Positions 1 through 8,953 of a stretch of DNA of 64,000 nt are shown here, one piece after another. The first letter of the stretch is position 1. Each line of letters begins with the position of its first letter. The notes under the pieces are model-generated. The model did not search any database. It saw only the letters and a program-made list of their open reading frames with translations, and had not been told where the DNA came from. Made by a program: the position numbers and the translations under genes. The stretch spans positions 1,132,013 to 1,196,012 of the forward strand of contig NZ_CP084628.1 in NCBI RefSeq assembly GCF_022878925.1, read 5' to 3'. This DNA is from Caballeronia sp. TF1N1. Lineage in GTDB: Bacteria; Pseudomonadota; Gammaproteobacteria; Burkholderiales; Burkholderiaceae.

Positions 1-169
1 AGTTGCCGAAGCCGTCGTAATAGTGCGTGAACGCGAGCGGCGGATCGAACGTAATGCGATCGGCAACGACGACCTTGTCCGACATGGAAGGATGCGTGTT
101 GAGCATGAGCACCGCAGGCGTGGCCTGAGTGCAGTTATAGGTCAATTGAAAACCGACGCGGAGCTTCAT
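1..169 (-). CDS. Transglutaminase-like family protein, N-terminal fragment (gene runs off the left edge)
   Basis: Only the first 56 codons are inside the window; the rest lies to the left. The start ATG (complement of 167-169) opens with MKLRVGFQLTYNCTQATPAV and continues through a DPPLAFTHYYDGFGN-type stretch. From memory of the family this matches the N-terminal beta-sandwich domain that precedes the cysteine protease-like core in bacterial transglutaminase-like proteins, where a conserved D-x-F/Y-GN motif ends the first strand pair. The catalytic Cys-His-Asp part is not visible, so enzymatic activity cannot be judged. No strong Shine-Dalgarno is seen before the ATG. Alternative: another hypothetical protein with a similar N-terminus. 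Confidence 0.6.
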   Translation of the reverse strand, partial: MKLRVGFQLTYNCTQATPAVLMLNTHPSMSDKVVVADRITFDPPLAFTHYYDGFGN

Positions 170-649
170 GGAGGTGGGTCCAAAGGATTAACGGGCGTAC
201 TAGGGCGATCAACCGAACGCCTCGACCTTCGACACGACCCAGGAGATTTTGCCAGCTTCGCCAAGCGCCGCCATTCACCTGATGTATGCATCGGATGAGG
301 ACGTTCTTGTTGCATGCCAGCATGAGATAACTTGTCTCAGCAACATCGGGGCCTGGAACCATCGATGCTTGTGAATACACGATAACACCATTACTTTGTC
401 CCAACGCTTTGGAAAGAAAAGCAGCATCCACTCCGAAGCGCGCCAAAACCGGTTCGTTCGACTTGACGCACCTTGCTTGAATCGCTTCAACGGTGTCGCC
501 AATGGAAAACATCAGGAAACCGAAAGATCACAAAAACTTCGCTTGACGCATGCGACCACTCCCGTATGATGGACTCATTGTTGCAATGCAGCAAAAACGG
601 GCGCCGTACCCACGGATCGGCTCGCACGTACCTCTTTATGGAGCGGACA
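170..649. other. Intergenic region between the transglutaminase-like gene and the phasin gene
   Basis: This 480-base stretch is less GC-rich than its surroundings. It holds the phasin promoter (543-570) near its right end. A minus-strand open frame (512 to 135) encodes a protein-like first 90 residues but lacks a Shine-Dalgarno and runs 35 bases into the next gene in another frame. I do not call it a gene; it may be a remnant. Confidence 0.5.
543..570 (+). promoter_or_regulatory. Predicted sigma70 promoter of the phasin gene
   Basis: TTGACG (543-548), a 16-base spacer and TATGAT (565-570) closely match the sigma70 consensus. The element sits 80 bases before the phasin ATG, leaving a leader of about 70 bases. 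Confidence 0.6.
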
Positions 650-1192
650 ATGTTTCCTATTCTTCAATCATCGGCACCGGCGGCAACGGCACAACTCGAA
701 GCGTTTTTCGGCATCACGAAGCGCTATGCAATGGGACTTCAACAGCTTGCCGATCTGAATGTGCAGACGGTCAAGGCTGTGTTCGAGGAAAGCGCCTCGG
801 TCCTCACGTCGGGTTCGGACGTGAAACCGAGCGACTTCATGGGTTTTCAGTGGACGCTGTTCGCGGAAGTGCCGGAGAAGTCGGCCGCTTATGCGCGCCA
901 CTTCTTCCAGATCGTTCGTGAGACGGAAGCCGACATCCTCAAGGAAGCGCGCAGCCAGTACGAGCAATACGGTTCCGGCATGAAGGGCGCGTTCGAATCG
1001 GCCATGCAGCAAGGCTCGTCGCAAGTGCAAAAGTCGATTGCTTCGATATCGGATGTGGCCTCGTCCGCGCATGCGGCAAGCGCTGCGCCCAAGCTCATTC
1101 TCGATGCAAGCGAGAGCACGGTGGATAGTGTGACTGGTGCGACCAACGCCAGCATCGAGCTATTGAACACCAGCCCCAAACATTCGGCGTGA
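650..1192 (+). CDS. Phasin family protein (PHA granule-associated)
   Basis: The 180-residue product is an amphipathic, almost entirely helical, Cys-free protein of the phasin_2 type. Phasins coat polyhydroxyalkanoate granules in the cytoplasm and control their number and size. Visible family features are the N-terminal segment with AFFGITKRYAMGLQQLADLN (about 17-36), typical of Burkholderiales phasins, a following long helix, and an Ala/Ser-rich tail with AASAAPKLI. The length matches family members (about 180-190 residues). I chose the ATG at 650 because GGAG lies at 640-643 with good spacing; the frame is open for 59 more codons upstream but that part is not phasin-like. It is monocistronic, with a consensus promoter and a terminator. 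No PHA synthase gene is nearby. Confidence 0.9.
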   Translation: MFPILQSSAPAATAQLEAFFGITKRYAMGLQQLADLNVQTVKAVFEESASVLTSGSDVKPSDFMGFQWTLFAEVPEKSAAYARHFFQIVRETEADILKEARSQYEQYGSGMKGAFESAMQQGSSQVQKSIASISDVASSAHAASAAPKLILDASESTVDSVTGATNASIELLNTSPKHSA

Positions 1193-1223
1193 AGTTTCCG
1201 GGAATGTGACATCCGTCGCCAAC

Positions 1224-1247
1224 GCCCGCTTAAGCGGGCTTTTTATT
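1224..1247 (+). terminator. Rho-independent terminator after the phasin gene
   Basis: A perfect 16-base palindrome (GCCCGCTTAAGCGGGC, 1224-1239) is followed by CTTTTTATT. It lies about 30 bases after the phasin stop codon. Confidence 0.85.
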
Positions 1248-1300
1248 GCGGCCACGCCTGGAGCACTCCGGTGATTTTGCTGGCTTAGAGAGGTCCCGCC

Positions 1301-2905
1301 ATGACAGACAAGATTGCGACCGCCGACGAAGCGATCGGACTGATCCGCGACGGCGACGCCGTCTGCTGCTCGGGATTCGTCGGCATCGGTACACCCGATG
1401 AATTGCTGATCGCGCTGGAACGACGTTTCCGAAGCTCCGCCACGCCACGCGATTTGACGGTCGTTTTCGCCGCCGCACCGGGCGACGGCGGCGAACGCGG
1501 ACTCAACCGCATCGCGCTGCCGGGCCTCATCAGGCGCGCTATTGGCGGACACTGGTCGCTCGTGCCGAAGCTCGCACGCATGGCGACCGACGACCTGATC
1601 GAAGCCTACAACCTTCCGCTCGGCACGATGTCGCATCTGTTTCGCGATATCGCGGCGCATCGCGCCGGCACGATCACACAAGTCGGAATCGGTACGTTCG
1701 TCGACCCGCGGCTTGGCGGCGGAAAGATCAACGCGAGCACGACGGAAGAGCTCGTCAGCGTCATCGAGATCGATGACAAACCGTGGCTGCTCTACAAAGC
1801 CTTTCCGCTCGACGTGGCGCTGATTCGCGGCACCACGGCCGACACCGACGGCAACATCACGATGGAGCGCGAAGCGCTCGTGCTCGACGCGCAAGCTATC
1901 GCCATGGCCGCGCATAACGGCAAAGGTCTGGTGATTGCGCAAGTGGAGCGGATCGTTCCAAGCGGCACGCTCGATCCGCGCGCGGTGGTGGTGCCGGGCA
2001 TTCTCGTCGATCGCATCGTGCTCGCGTCCGCCGGCGCGCAGCCGCAGACATACGGCACGGTCTATGACCCAGCGTTCTCCGCCGAAACGAAAGCCGTGGT
2101 CGGCGAGATGAAAAGCCCCGTGCTCGACGAGCGCAAGGTGATCGCACGCCGTTGCGCATTCGAGTTGCCGCCAGGCGGCGTCGTGAATCTCGGGATCGGC
2201 GTGCCTGAAGTGGTGGCGGCTGTCGCGGGCGAGGAGCACTTGCTGAGTCATCTGACCTTGACCGCCGAGCCAGGCGTGATCGGCGGCATGCCGCTCGGCG
2301 GCCTCGATTTCGGCGCCGCGATCAATGTCGATGCGCTCCTGCATCAGAATCAGCAATTCGATTTCTACGATGGCGGCGGTCTCGATCTCGCCTGCCTGGG
2401 CATGGCCGAAGTGGACCGCGGCGGCAACGTCAATGTGAGCCGCTTCGGCGCGCGGCTCATCGGCGCGGGCGGCTTCATCAACATCAGCCAGAACGCGCGC
2501 TCCGTGGTGTTCGCGGGCACCTTCACGGCGGGCGGACTCAAGGTGCAGATCGAAGGCGGGCGGCTCGAGATCATCGCGGAAGGCGCGAAGAAAAAGTTCG
2601 TGGAGCGCGTCGAACAGATCACTTTCAATGGCGAATTCGCGGCCGCGCGCGGTCAGCCCGTGCTGTATGTGACCGAACGCTGCGTGTTTCGTCGCGTGCC
2701 CGAGGGACTCGAACTCACGGAGATCGCACCGGGTATCGATCTCGAACGCGATATCCTCGCGCATATGGACTTTGCACCCATCGTGCGTCAGGTCCGGCTA
2801 ATGGACCCGCGCATTTTCCTTCTGCAGATCATGGACCTGTCGACCATTCTCACCGAGCGCGGCGCAATGACCCGCGAACTCGCGTTGCAAGGAGACTGCC
2901 AATGA
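1301..2905 (+). CDS. Family I acyl-CoA:acetate/3-ketoacid CoA-transferase, fused alpha-beta (YdiF-like)
   Basis: The 534-residue cytoplasmic enzyme moves CoA between short acyl-CoAs and acids. Both halves of a family I transferase are in one chain, as in YdiF/propionate CoA-transferase (about 520-530 residues). The N-terminal half has the SGFVGIGTPDELL segment (about 24-36) and the C-terminal half has GGVVNLGIGVPE (about 292-303). The catalytic glutamate that forms the glutamyl-CoA thioester is most likely E323 in TAEPG, and the glycine-rich FAGTFTAGGL segment closes the active site. The start is ATG 1301, with AGAGAGG upstream. It overlaps the next gene by 4 bases (ATGA at 2902), so the three genes to 5690 form one operon. 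The acid substrate is not evident; acetate, propionate or a short oxo- or hydroxy-acid are all possible. Confidence 0.85.
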   Translation: MTDKIATADEAIGLIRDGDAVCCSGFVGIGTPDELLIALERRFRSSATPRDLTVVFAAAPGDGGERGLNRIALPGLIRRAIGGHWSLVPKLARMATDDLIEAYNLPLGTMSHLFRDIAAHRAGTITQVGIGTFVDPRLGGGKINASTTEELVSVIEIDDKPWLLYKAFPLDVALIRGTTADTDGNITMEREALVLDAQAIAMAAHNGKGLVIAQVERIVPSGTLDPRAVVVPGILVDRIVLASAGAQPQTYGTVYDPAFSAETKAVVGEMKSPVLDERKVIARRCAFELPPGGVVNLGIGVPEVVAAVAGEEHLLSHLTLTAEPGVIGGMPLGGLDFGAAINVDALLHQNQQFDFYDGGGLDLACLGMAEVDRGGNVNVSRFGARLIGAGGFINISQNARSVVFAGTFTAGGLKVQIEGGRLEIIAEGAKKKFVERVEQITFNGEFAAARGQPVLYVTERCVFRRVPEGLELTEIAPGIDLERDILAHMDFAPIVRQVRLMDPRIFLLQIMDLSTILTERGAMTRELALQGDCQ

Positions 2906-4566
2906 AAGCATCCGACCTGTTTGTCAGGGCGCTCGAAAACGAAGGCGTCGATCGTATCTTCGCCGTGCCGGGCGAGGAAAACCTCGATGTCGTGGAATCG
3001 CTGCGCAAATCGAGCATTCAGCTCATCGTGACGCGCCATGAGCAGTCGGCGGCCTTCATGGCGGCCACGCACGGTCGTCTGACCGGTCAGCCGGGCGTGT
3101 GCATGGCGACGCTCGGTCCCGGCGCGCTGAACCTCGTCACCGGGGCGGCTTACGCGCAACTCGGCGCCATGCCGATGATCCTCATCACCGGCCAGAAGGC
3201 CATCATGACCTCGCGGCAGGCGCGCTTTCAGATCGTCGATATCGTGGCGACGATGAAGCCGCTCACCAAGGCATCGCGGCAGATCGTGAGCGGCGCGAGT
3301 ATTCCGACGGTCATACGCGACGCGTTCCGGCTCGCCGCCGAAGAGCGTCCCGGCCCCGTGCATCTCGAACTCCCGGAAGATGTGGCGGCCACCGAAGTGA
3401 GCGACGACGTGGGCATCGTTCCCAGGCATCCGGTCGAGCTGCCCGTCGCGCACGACGCCGCGATCGAACGCGCCGCGAACCTGCTGATGCACGCCGAACG
3501 GCCGCTCGTCATGTTCGGCGCGGCGAGTAACCGGCCGCGGCTCGCGGGCCAGTTGACCGACTTCATTCGCCGCACCGGCATCCCGTTCTTCAACACGCAG
3601 ATGGGCAAGGGCACGGTCGCGGCTATCGGCAACGACGAAGCCACCGAGCTGTGGATGGGCACGGCCGCGCTCAGCGAACGCGACTATCTGCACGAAGCGA
3701 TCGACCGCGCCGACCTGATCCTCGCAATCGGTCACGACACGGTCGAAAAGCCGCCGTTCTTCATGGGACCGAAGGGGCCGCAGGTGATCCATGTGGGCTA
3801 CACGCCCGCCAATGTCGAGCAGGTGTTCTTTCCGCATGCGGAAGTGGTCGGCGATCTCGGCTTGAGCCTGTCGCGCCTCGCCGTGCGCGTCGAAGGCAGG
3901 TTGCCGTGCGCGGGTGCGCTGGCGCCGCTGCGAGAAGGCATTCTGAAGCGCACGCTCGACCGCGCCGACGAATCGCGCTTTCCGCTGACGCCGCAACGGA
4001 TCGTCCACGACGTGCGCGAAGTCATGCCCGCCGATGGCATCGTCGCGCTCGACAACGGCATGTACAAGATCTGGTTCGCGCGCTGTTACCGCACACGCAG
4101 CGCCAACACGCTGCTCCTCGACAACGCCCTGGCGACGATGGGCGCAGGCCTTCCATCCGCGATGATGGCCGCGCTGCTCTACCCTGAGCGGCGCGTGATG
4201 GCGGTGTGCGGCGACGGCGGATTCATGATGAATTCGCAGGAGCTGGAAACCGCGGTGCGGCTGAAGCTGAACCTCGTGGTGCTCATCATTCAGGACGACG
4301 CGTACGGCATGATTCGCTGGAAGCAGGCCGTCGACAAGTTCATCGACTGGGGCCTCACCTTCGGCAATCCGGACTTCCTCAAGTATGCCGATGCCTACGG
4401 CGCGAAAGGGCGGCGCGTAGAATCGGCCGAAGGGCTGGTTCCGGCGCTGGAGGGCGCGTTCGAGGACGGCGGCGTGCAGCTCGTGATCGTGCCGGTAGAC
4501 TATTCGGAAAACATTCGCGTGCTTGTCGAGGAACTCGGCAACCGCGGCATCGAGGGGACGAAATGA
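2902..4566 (+). CDS. Thiamine diphosphate-dependent enzyme, acetolactate synthase large-subunit type
   Basis: The 554-residue product has the three-domain layout of the AHAS/pyruvate oxidase family: N-terminal PYR domain with the cofactor-activating glutamate in VPGEEN (about 26) and the RHEQSAAFMA segment, central domain, and C-terminal PP domain with GDGGFMMNSQELETAV. The metal motif ends in QDDAYGM instead of the usual NN, so the second Mg2+ ligand would be Asp rather than Asn. This occurs in a subgroup annotated as acetolactate synthase whose substrate is often unproven. No small regulatory subunit (IlvN) is encoded next to it, which argues against a branched-chain amino-acid role. It overlaps both neighbours by 4 bases. 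I infer a dedicated 2-oxoacid decarboxylase or carboligase feeding the downstream dehydrogenase. Confidence 0.8.
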   Translation: MKASDLFVRALENEGVDRIFAVPGEENLDVVESLRKSSIQLIVTRHEQSAAFMAATHGRLTGQPGVCMATLGPGALNLVTGAAYAQLGAMPMILITGQKAIMTSRQARFQIVDIVATMKPLTKASRQIVSGASIPTVIRDAFRLAAEERPGPVHLELPEDVAATEVSDDVGIVPRHPVELPVAHDAAIERAANLLMHAERPLVMFGAASNRPRLAGQLTDFIRRTGIPFFNTQMGKGTVAAIGNDEATELWMGTAALSERDYLHEAIDRADLILAIGHDTVEKPPFFMGPKGPQVIHVGYTPANVEQVFFPHAEVVGDLGLSLSRLAVRVEGRLPCAGALAPLREGILKRTLDRADESRFPLTPQRIVHDVREVMPADGIVALDNGMYKIWFARCYRTRSANTLLLDNALATMGAGLPSAMMAALLYPERRVMAVCGDGGFMMNSQELETAVRLKLNLVVLIIQDDAYGMIRWKQAVDKFIDWGLTFGNPDFLKYADAYGAKGRRVESAEGLVPALEGAFEDGGVQLVIVPVDYSENIRVLVEELGNRGIEGTK

Positions 4567-5690
4567 AGATCAAGGCAGCAGTTCTGAACGCGATGGGTAC
4601 GGCCACGCCTTACGCGGAATCGAAGCCGCTTCGCATCGAAGAGGTCGAGCTTGCGCCGCCCGGCCCGGGCGAAGTGCTGATCAAGGTCGCGGCGGCGGGG
4701 TTGTGTCACTCGGATCTGTCGGTCATCAATGGCGACCGGCCTCGTCCCATGCCGATGGCGCTTGGGCATGAAGCGTCCGGCATCGTCGAGGAACTCGGCG
4801 CGGGCGTGACCGATTTGAAAGTGGGCGATCACGTGGTCGTCGTGTTCGTGCCGAGTTGCGGACACTGCGCCCCGTGCGCCGAAGGGCGGCCGGCGTTGTG
4901 CGAGCCAGGCGCGGCCGCGAACGGCGCCGGCACGCTGCTGTCCGGCGAGCGGCGGCTTTCGCATGGGGGCGAGCCGCTCAACCATCATCTCGGCTGCTCC
5001 GTGTTCGCCGAGTACGCGACCGTGTCGCGCCGCTCGGTCGTGAAGATCGATCCCGCCGTGCCGCTCGGCGATGCCGCGCTCTTCGGCTGCGCGGTGCTCA
5101 CGGGCGTCGGCGCTGTCGTCAACACGGCGCAGGTGCGTGTCGGTGCGTCGGTGGCGGTGATCGGGCTGGGCGGTGTCGGTCTCGCCGCGCTCATCGGTGC
5201 ACACGCGGCGGGCGCGCGGCAGATCATCGCCATCGACCTGGCCGACGACAAGCTCGAACAGGCACGCGCGCTCGGGGCCACGCATACGGTCAACGCGGGT
5301 CAGGACAATGCGCTCGAACAGATTCGCTCGCTGAGTTCGGGCGGCGTCGAATTCGCATTCGAATTCGCGGGCTCGATTCGCGCGCTGGATCTCGCGTATC
5401 GCATCACGCGTCGCGGCGGAATGACGGTGACCGCCGGGCTGCCGCCATCGACCGCCAACTGGCCGCTGCCAGCGGTGAGTCTCGTTGCGGAGGAACGCAC
5501 GTTGAAGGGCAGTTATATCGGCACGTGCGTGCCGTCACGCGATATTCCCCATTACGTCGATCTCTATTCGCAAGGCCGCTTGCCCGTGAACAAGCTGCTC
5601 ACGGGACGCCTGAAGCTCGACGAGATCAACCATGGCTTCGACCTGCTGCATGAGGGAAAAGCGATTCGGCAGGTGGTCGTGTTCGATTGA
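4563..5690 (+). CDS. Zinc-dependent alcohol dehydrogenase (MDR superfamily, class III-like)
   Basis: The 375-residue cytoplasmic enzyme interconverts an alcohol and an aldehyde with NAD(P). Catalytic-zinc ligands are visible as GLCHSDLSV (Cys about 43) and GHEASG (His-Glu about 65). The structural zinc loop is C-G-H-C-A-P-C-A-E-G-R-P-A-L-C (about 99-113). The Rossmann fold is marked by VIGLGGVGLAALIG (about 198-211), followed by an acidic residue at the end of the second strand (IAIDLAD), suggesting NAD rather than NADP. ATG 4563 lies inside the stop codon of the ThDP gene (ATGA). As last gene of the CoA-transferase/ThDP/ADH operon it may reduce the aldehyde released by the ThDP enzyme, or supply its precursor. 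No terminator with a U-tract follows; an inverted repeat lies 43 bases downstream. Confidence 0.85.
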   Translation: MKIKAAVLNAMGTATPYAESKPLRIEEVELAPPGPGEVLIKVAAAGLCHSDLSVINGDRPRPMPMALGHEASGIVEELGAGVTDLKVGDHVVVVFVPSCGHCAPCAEGRPALCEPGAAANGAGTLLSGERRLSHGGEPLNHHLGCSVFAEYATVSRRSVVKIDPAVPLGDAALFGCAVLTGVGAVVNTAQVRVGASVAVIGLGGVGLAALIGAHAAGARQIIAIDLADDKLEQARALGATHTVNAGQDNALEQIRSLSSGGVEFAFEFAGSIRALDLAYRITRRGGMTVTAGLPPSTANWPLPAVSLVAEERTLKGSYIGTCVPSRDIPHYVDLYSQGRLPVNKLLTGRLKLDEINHGFDLLHEGKAIRQVVVFD

Positions 5691-5732
5691 TTCGGCTTGA
5701 CCACGTGTAGCCGCATGAAGTCGTTCGCGAAG

Positions 5733-5755
5733 GAAGGCAATCGCGCCTTGCCTTC
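5733..5755. repeat. Inverted repeat between convergent genes
   Basis: GAAGGCAA (5733-5740) pairs with TTGCCTTC (5748-5755) around a 7-base loop. It sits between the convergent alcohol dehydrogenase and permease genes and has no U-tract on either side. A role in transcript 3' ends is possible. Confidence 0.45.
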
Positions 5756-5886
5756 GAGAACGATGTCTTTCGGTTCGCGAAGCTGCCTTGTGACCGCCGC
5801 AGTCCATCGAGAAACGCGCTTCGACGACTGCTTGAGGAACGCATCGCGCTTGTCTTCGCTGCGATGATTGCGTGGAAGGCGCGCCT

Positions 5887-6759
5887 TCAACGCCCTTTCC
5901 ACGGCACGAGCCGCCGTTCCAGCGCGCGCATGCCGAAGTCGAAGATCCACGCAATCGCACCGATGAGCACGATGCCCATCACCACCACGTCGGTGCGCAG
6001 AAAGCTCGACGCGTTCAGCACCATCTGTCCGAGACCGGCGGTGGCCGCGACCATTTCCGCCGCGACGAGCGTGGTCCAGCCAAAGCCGACCGCTATGCGC
6101 AAGCCCGTCAGAATCTCGGGCAACGCGGCGGGCAGCACGACATGCCGCACCACTTGCCGAAAGCTCGCGCCGAGCGACCACGCCGCGTTCACTTGCTCGG
6201 TGGTCGCGCTGCGCACGCCCGCGCGCGCGGCCATGGCGATCGGCGCGAAACACGCGAGCCAGATGACGACGATCTTCGCGGTTTCATCGATACCGAACCA
6301 GATCACGACGAGCGGCAGATAAGCGAGCGGCGGCAGCGGCCGGTAAAACTCCAGAGGCGGATCGAGCACGCCGCGCGCAATCCGGCTCACGCCCATCAAA
6401 ATGCCGACCGGCACCGCCGTCACGACCGCGAGCGCGAACGCGCCGAACACGCGAATCGCGCTCCACAGCAGATGCTCCGATAGCGGCAGACCGCCCTGAA
6501 TGCGCCCGTGCACGGCATCGATGAAAGCACGCCACACGGCCTCGGGCGACGGCAGAAAAAGCGGTGGCAACCAGTGAAAATGCGTGGTCGCCCACCACAG
6601 CACGGCGATCGCCACGACGCATAACGTGCTCGGCATCGCGGTGGGTCCCGCGCCCGGCATGCCGCGATAGCGCTTGCCACGCTTCGCGCGCCGGGCGCGA
6701 GGCACTGCCGCGTTTTCCGAAGGTGGAGCGAAGCGGGCCTCCTGAACGGGCTGCGTCAC
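5887..6759 (-). CDS. tauC: ABC transporter permease, taurine/sulfonate type (TauC-like)
   Basis: This 290-residue inner-membrane permease is the translocating subunit of a taurine/sulfonate/nitrate-type importer (BPD_transp_1). A basic, low-complexity N-terminus of about 40 residues precedes roughly six hydrophobic segments. The coupling loop that contacts the ATPase is visible as [20 protein letters not shown] (the EAA motif: A-x3-G-A-x3-Q-x3-H-V) at about 187-206. I place the start at GTG 6759 because it overlaps the TCA-complement stop of the ATPase gene (GTGA); the open frame extends a further 17 codons inside the ATPase gene. It is the last gene of the three-gene leftward operon. Confidence 0.85.
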   Translation of the reverse strand: MTQPVQEARFAPPSENAAVPRARRAKRGKRYRGMPGAGPTAMPSTLCVVAIAVLWWATTHFHWLPPLFLPSPEAVWRAFIDAVHGRIQGGLPLSEHLLWSAIRVFGAFALAVVTAVPVGILMGVSRIARGVLDPPLEFYRPLPPLAYLPLVVIWFGIDETAKIVVIWLACFAPIAMAARAGVRSATTEQVNAAWSLGASFRQVVRHVVLPAALPEILTGLRIAVGFGWTTLVAAEMVAATAGLGQMVLNASSFLRTDVVVMGIVLIGAIAWIFDFGMRALERRLVPWKGR

Positions 6760-7535
6760 ACGGCCTCCGTGACAGGACGATGCAATCGCCGCGTCAGACG
6801 CTCGCGCCACTCGATGAACGCCGGCGATGCCTTCACCGCGCGGGCATCGCGATTCGCGACGTACTCGCGCGAGAACGGCAGTTCGTGCACTTCCTCGATA
6901 CGGCCCGGACCCGGCGTCATCAACACGAGACGGGTGGCGAGAAAGAGCGCTTCCTCCACGCTATGCGTGATGAAAAACACCGTCTTTTGCGTGCGCGCCC
7001 AGACATCGAGCACGAGTTCCTGCACGGTTTCGCGCGTGAGCGCATCGAGTGCGCCCATCGGTTCGTCCATCAGCAGCACTTCGGGATCGCTGGCGAGCGC
7101 CCGCGCGATGCCCACGCGCTGCTGCATGCCGCCCGACAGCGCATAGACCTTCGCGTGCTCGTATTGCGCGAGGCCGACGAGGGCAAGCGTGCGGCGCGCG
7201 ATCTCGCGACGCTTGTCGCGCTTGACGCCGCGAAAGCGTAAGCCGAGCGCGACGTTGTCGAGCACGTCGAGCCAGGGCATGAGCGCGTACTTCTGGAACA
7301 CGACGCCGCGTTCCGCGCCCGGCCCGAGAATCGGCTCGCCGTTGAGCGACGCTTCGCCTTCGGTTGGATCGAGAAAGCCTGCAAGGCAATTGAGCAGCGT
7401 GGTCTTGCCGCATCCGGAAGCGCCGAGCGCGACGACGAACTCGCCGCTGCCGATTTGCAGATCGACGCCCTCGAGCGCGGGCGCGCTCGCGCCTTCATAC
7501 GTGACGCCGAGATTGCGGATGGACAGCGAAGTCAT
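6756..7535 (-). CDS. tauB: ABC transporter ATP-binding protein, taurine/sulfonate type (TauB-like)
   Basis: The 259-residue ATPase carries a Walker A motif GASGCGKTT (about 37-45), Q-loop, signature [15 protein letters not shown] (about 133-147), Walker [13 protein letters not shown] and the H-loop THSVEEA. Length and motif spacing are those of TauB/SsuB. It would energise uptake of taurine or a related sulfonate from the inner face of the membrane. It overlaps the upstream binding-protein gene by 4 bases and the downstream permease gene by 4 bases, so the subunits are translationally coupled. Confidence 0.9.
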   Translation of the reverse strand: MTSLSIRNLGVTYEGASAPALEGVDLQIGSGEFVVALGASGCGKTTLLNCLAGFLDPTEGEASLNGEPILGPGAERGVVFQKYALMPWLDVLDNVALGLRFRGVKRDKRREIARRTLALVGLAQYEHAKVYALSGGMQQRVGIARALASDPEVLLMDEPMGALDALTRETVQELVLDVWARTQKTVFFITHSVEEALFLATRLVLMTPGPGRIEEVHELPFSREYVANRDARAVKASPAFIEWRERLTRRLHRPVTEAV

Positions 7536-8563
7536 TTCGCGGCCTGCTGCGCGAAGCGCGGATCGACGCCCGTCGAATAGTCAGCAAGGACGTTCTGGAT
7601 CGTGCCTTGTTGCTTGAGGAACTGTGCGGTGGCCGTGAGCGACTTCGCGGCGCCGGATTGCTGACCGCCGCCGAGCCAGGTTGGCGACGCCTGTTCTCTC
7701 GCGCTTGGAAAGGCGTAGAGCGAGAGACTCGCGGGCACGTCGGCGGCGGTTGCACCGGACTCTCGCGCCACGGCCTCGACCTGTTTCGAACCGGCGGTCC
7801 AGTCGGCCTTGTGATCGCGGTATTGCGCGTCGGTATCGGCGAGCACCTTGGTGAGACCCGCCATGAACGCGGCGTTGTCCTGCGCGAACTTGCGCGAGGC
7901 GACGAAGCCATCGAAGGTCGCCTTGCCGCTTTCCTTCGCAACTTCGCCCGATGTCACGAGCACCTTGCCGTTCTGCTTGACCTTGGCGAGCACCGGGTCC
8001 CAGATGTAGGTCGCGTCGATATTGCCGCGTTCCCACGCCGCCGCCACTTCAGGCGGCCGCAGGTTGACGATCTTCACCGATGAAGGATCGACGCCCGCCT
8101 GCTGCAACGCCACGAGCGCATGAAAATGCGAGGTCGATACGAACGGCAGACCCAGCGTCTTGCCCTTCAGATCAGCGAGCTTCGTCACGCCGGAGCCGTT
8201 GCGCACGACGAGCGCTTCAGCGTCGTTGATGTTGTCGAGAATCCAGAAGAGCGAGAGATCGACGCCTTGCGACAGGCCGGCCGCGATCGGGCTCGACCCT
8301 GCTTCGCCCACTTGTATCGAGCCGGATGCCAGCGCGCGGATCACGTCCGCGCCGCTGCCCAGCTTGCGGTACGTGACCTTGTAGCCGGTCGCCTTTTCGA
8401 CCGCGCCGCTTGCCTGCGCATAGCGCCACGGCACGACCATGTCCTGATAGCCGATGACGACCTCGCGTGTCTCCGCTTGCGCGTGCATCGGTGCGAGAAC
8501 GACGGTTCCAAGTGCAAAAGAGGCGAGGCTGGCGAGGAGTTGACGACGGGTCGTGTGTTTCAT
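7532..8563 (-). CDS. tauA: Taurine ABC transporter periplasmic substrate-binding protein (TauA-like)
   Basis: The 343-residue product starts with [19 protein letters not shown], an export signal ending near AQAE (about 30). The mature part carries the order of motifs I know from Tau[12 protein letters not shown], a [14 protein letters not shown] segment, [32 protein letters not shown] and the [18 protein letters not shown] stretch. It would capture taurine or another sulfonate in the periplasm. It is the first gene of the leftward operon. The taurine dioxygenase gene that often follows tauC is absent here; a TauD/TfdA member occurs 30 kb away in an unrelated operon. Confidence 0.87.
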   Translation of the reverse strand: MKHTTRRQLLASLASFALGTVVLAPMHAQAETREVVIGYQDMVVPWRYAQASGAVEKATGYKVTYRKLGSGADVIRALASGSIQVGEAGSSPIAAGLSQGVDLSLFWILDNINDAEALVVRNGSGVTKLADLKGKTLGLPFVSTSHFHALVALQQAGVDPSSVKIVNLRPPEVAAAWERGNIDATYIWDPVLAKVKQNGKVLVTSGEVAKESGKATFDGFVASRKFAQDNAAFMAGLTKVLADTDAQYRDHKADWTAGSKQVEAVARESGATAADVPASLSLYAFPSAREQASPTWLGGGQQSGAAKSLTATAQFLKQQGTIQNVLADYSTGVDPRFAQQAAK

Positions 8564-8953
8564 GGAGCAGGCGCTAAGGTCGTTGTAAAGCCTTCGACTA
8601 TAGGCACTTCACGTGCCGCGGCTACCAATGTTTTATGCGTAGCAAATCACATCGCGACTGCTTTGGTCTTCATCGAAACCGCACCCTGATGCGCGGCGTA
8701 AAAAGCGGCGCGACACTTGACGCCGACGTTCGAAGACGCGCTCCGCATGCACGAGCCGATCGCGCAGTTCGACAAGTCGGACCGTTTAGGCAAGCGCATC
8801 GGGTCGACATTCCGTAAGCTTGTCTGAACCCGTGGCGCGCGTGCATTGCTCGATCTCGCGAGCACTGTTTCATCGAAGGGTTCGAGTCCGGGTCGCCGCT
8901 TCTTCGAAACGCACTATAGTGGAGGGTGTTTTCAACGAAGAGAGAGGGCTCGC
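8564..8953. other. Intergenic region, divergent promoters of tauA and the DUF2501 gene
   Basis: No gene is supported in these 390 bases. A TATAGT hexamer (8915-8920), 34 bases before the DUF2501 ATG, could be a -10 element, but I find no convincing -35 partner. I see no recognisable operator for sulfur control. Confidence 0.4.

Noticed and set aside
135..512. Minus-strand frame of 125 codons in the first intergenic region
   Set aside because: No ribosome site, overlaps the transglutaminase-like gene in another frame, and the last third is the shadow of that gene. It could be a remnant but is not supported as a gene.
1160..2764. Long open frame antisense to the CoA-transferase gene
   Set aside because: Its Arg/His/Ala-rich translation has no family pattern. 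Long antisense frames are expected opposite high-GC genes.
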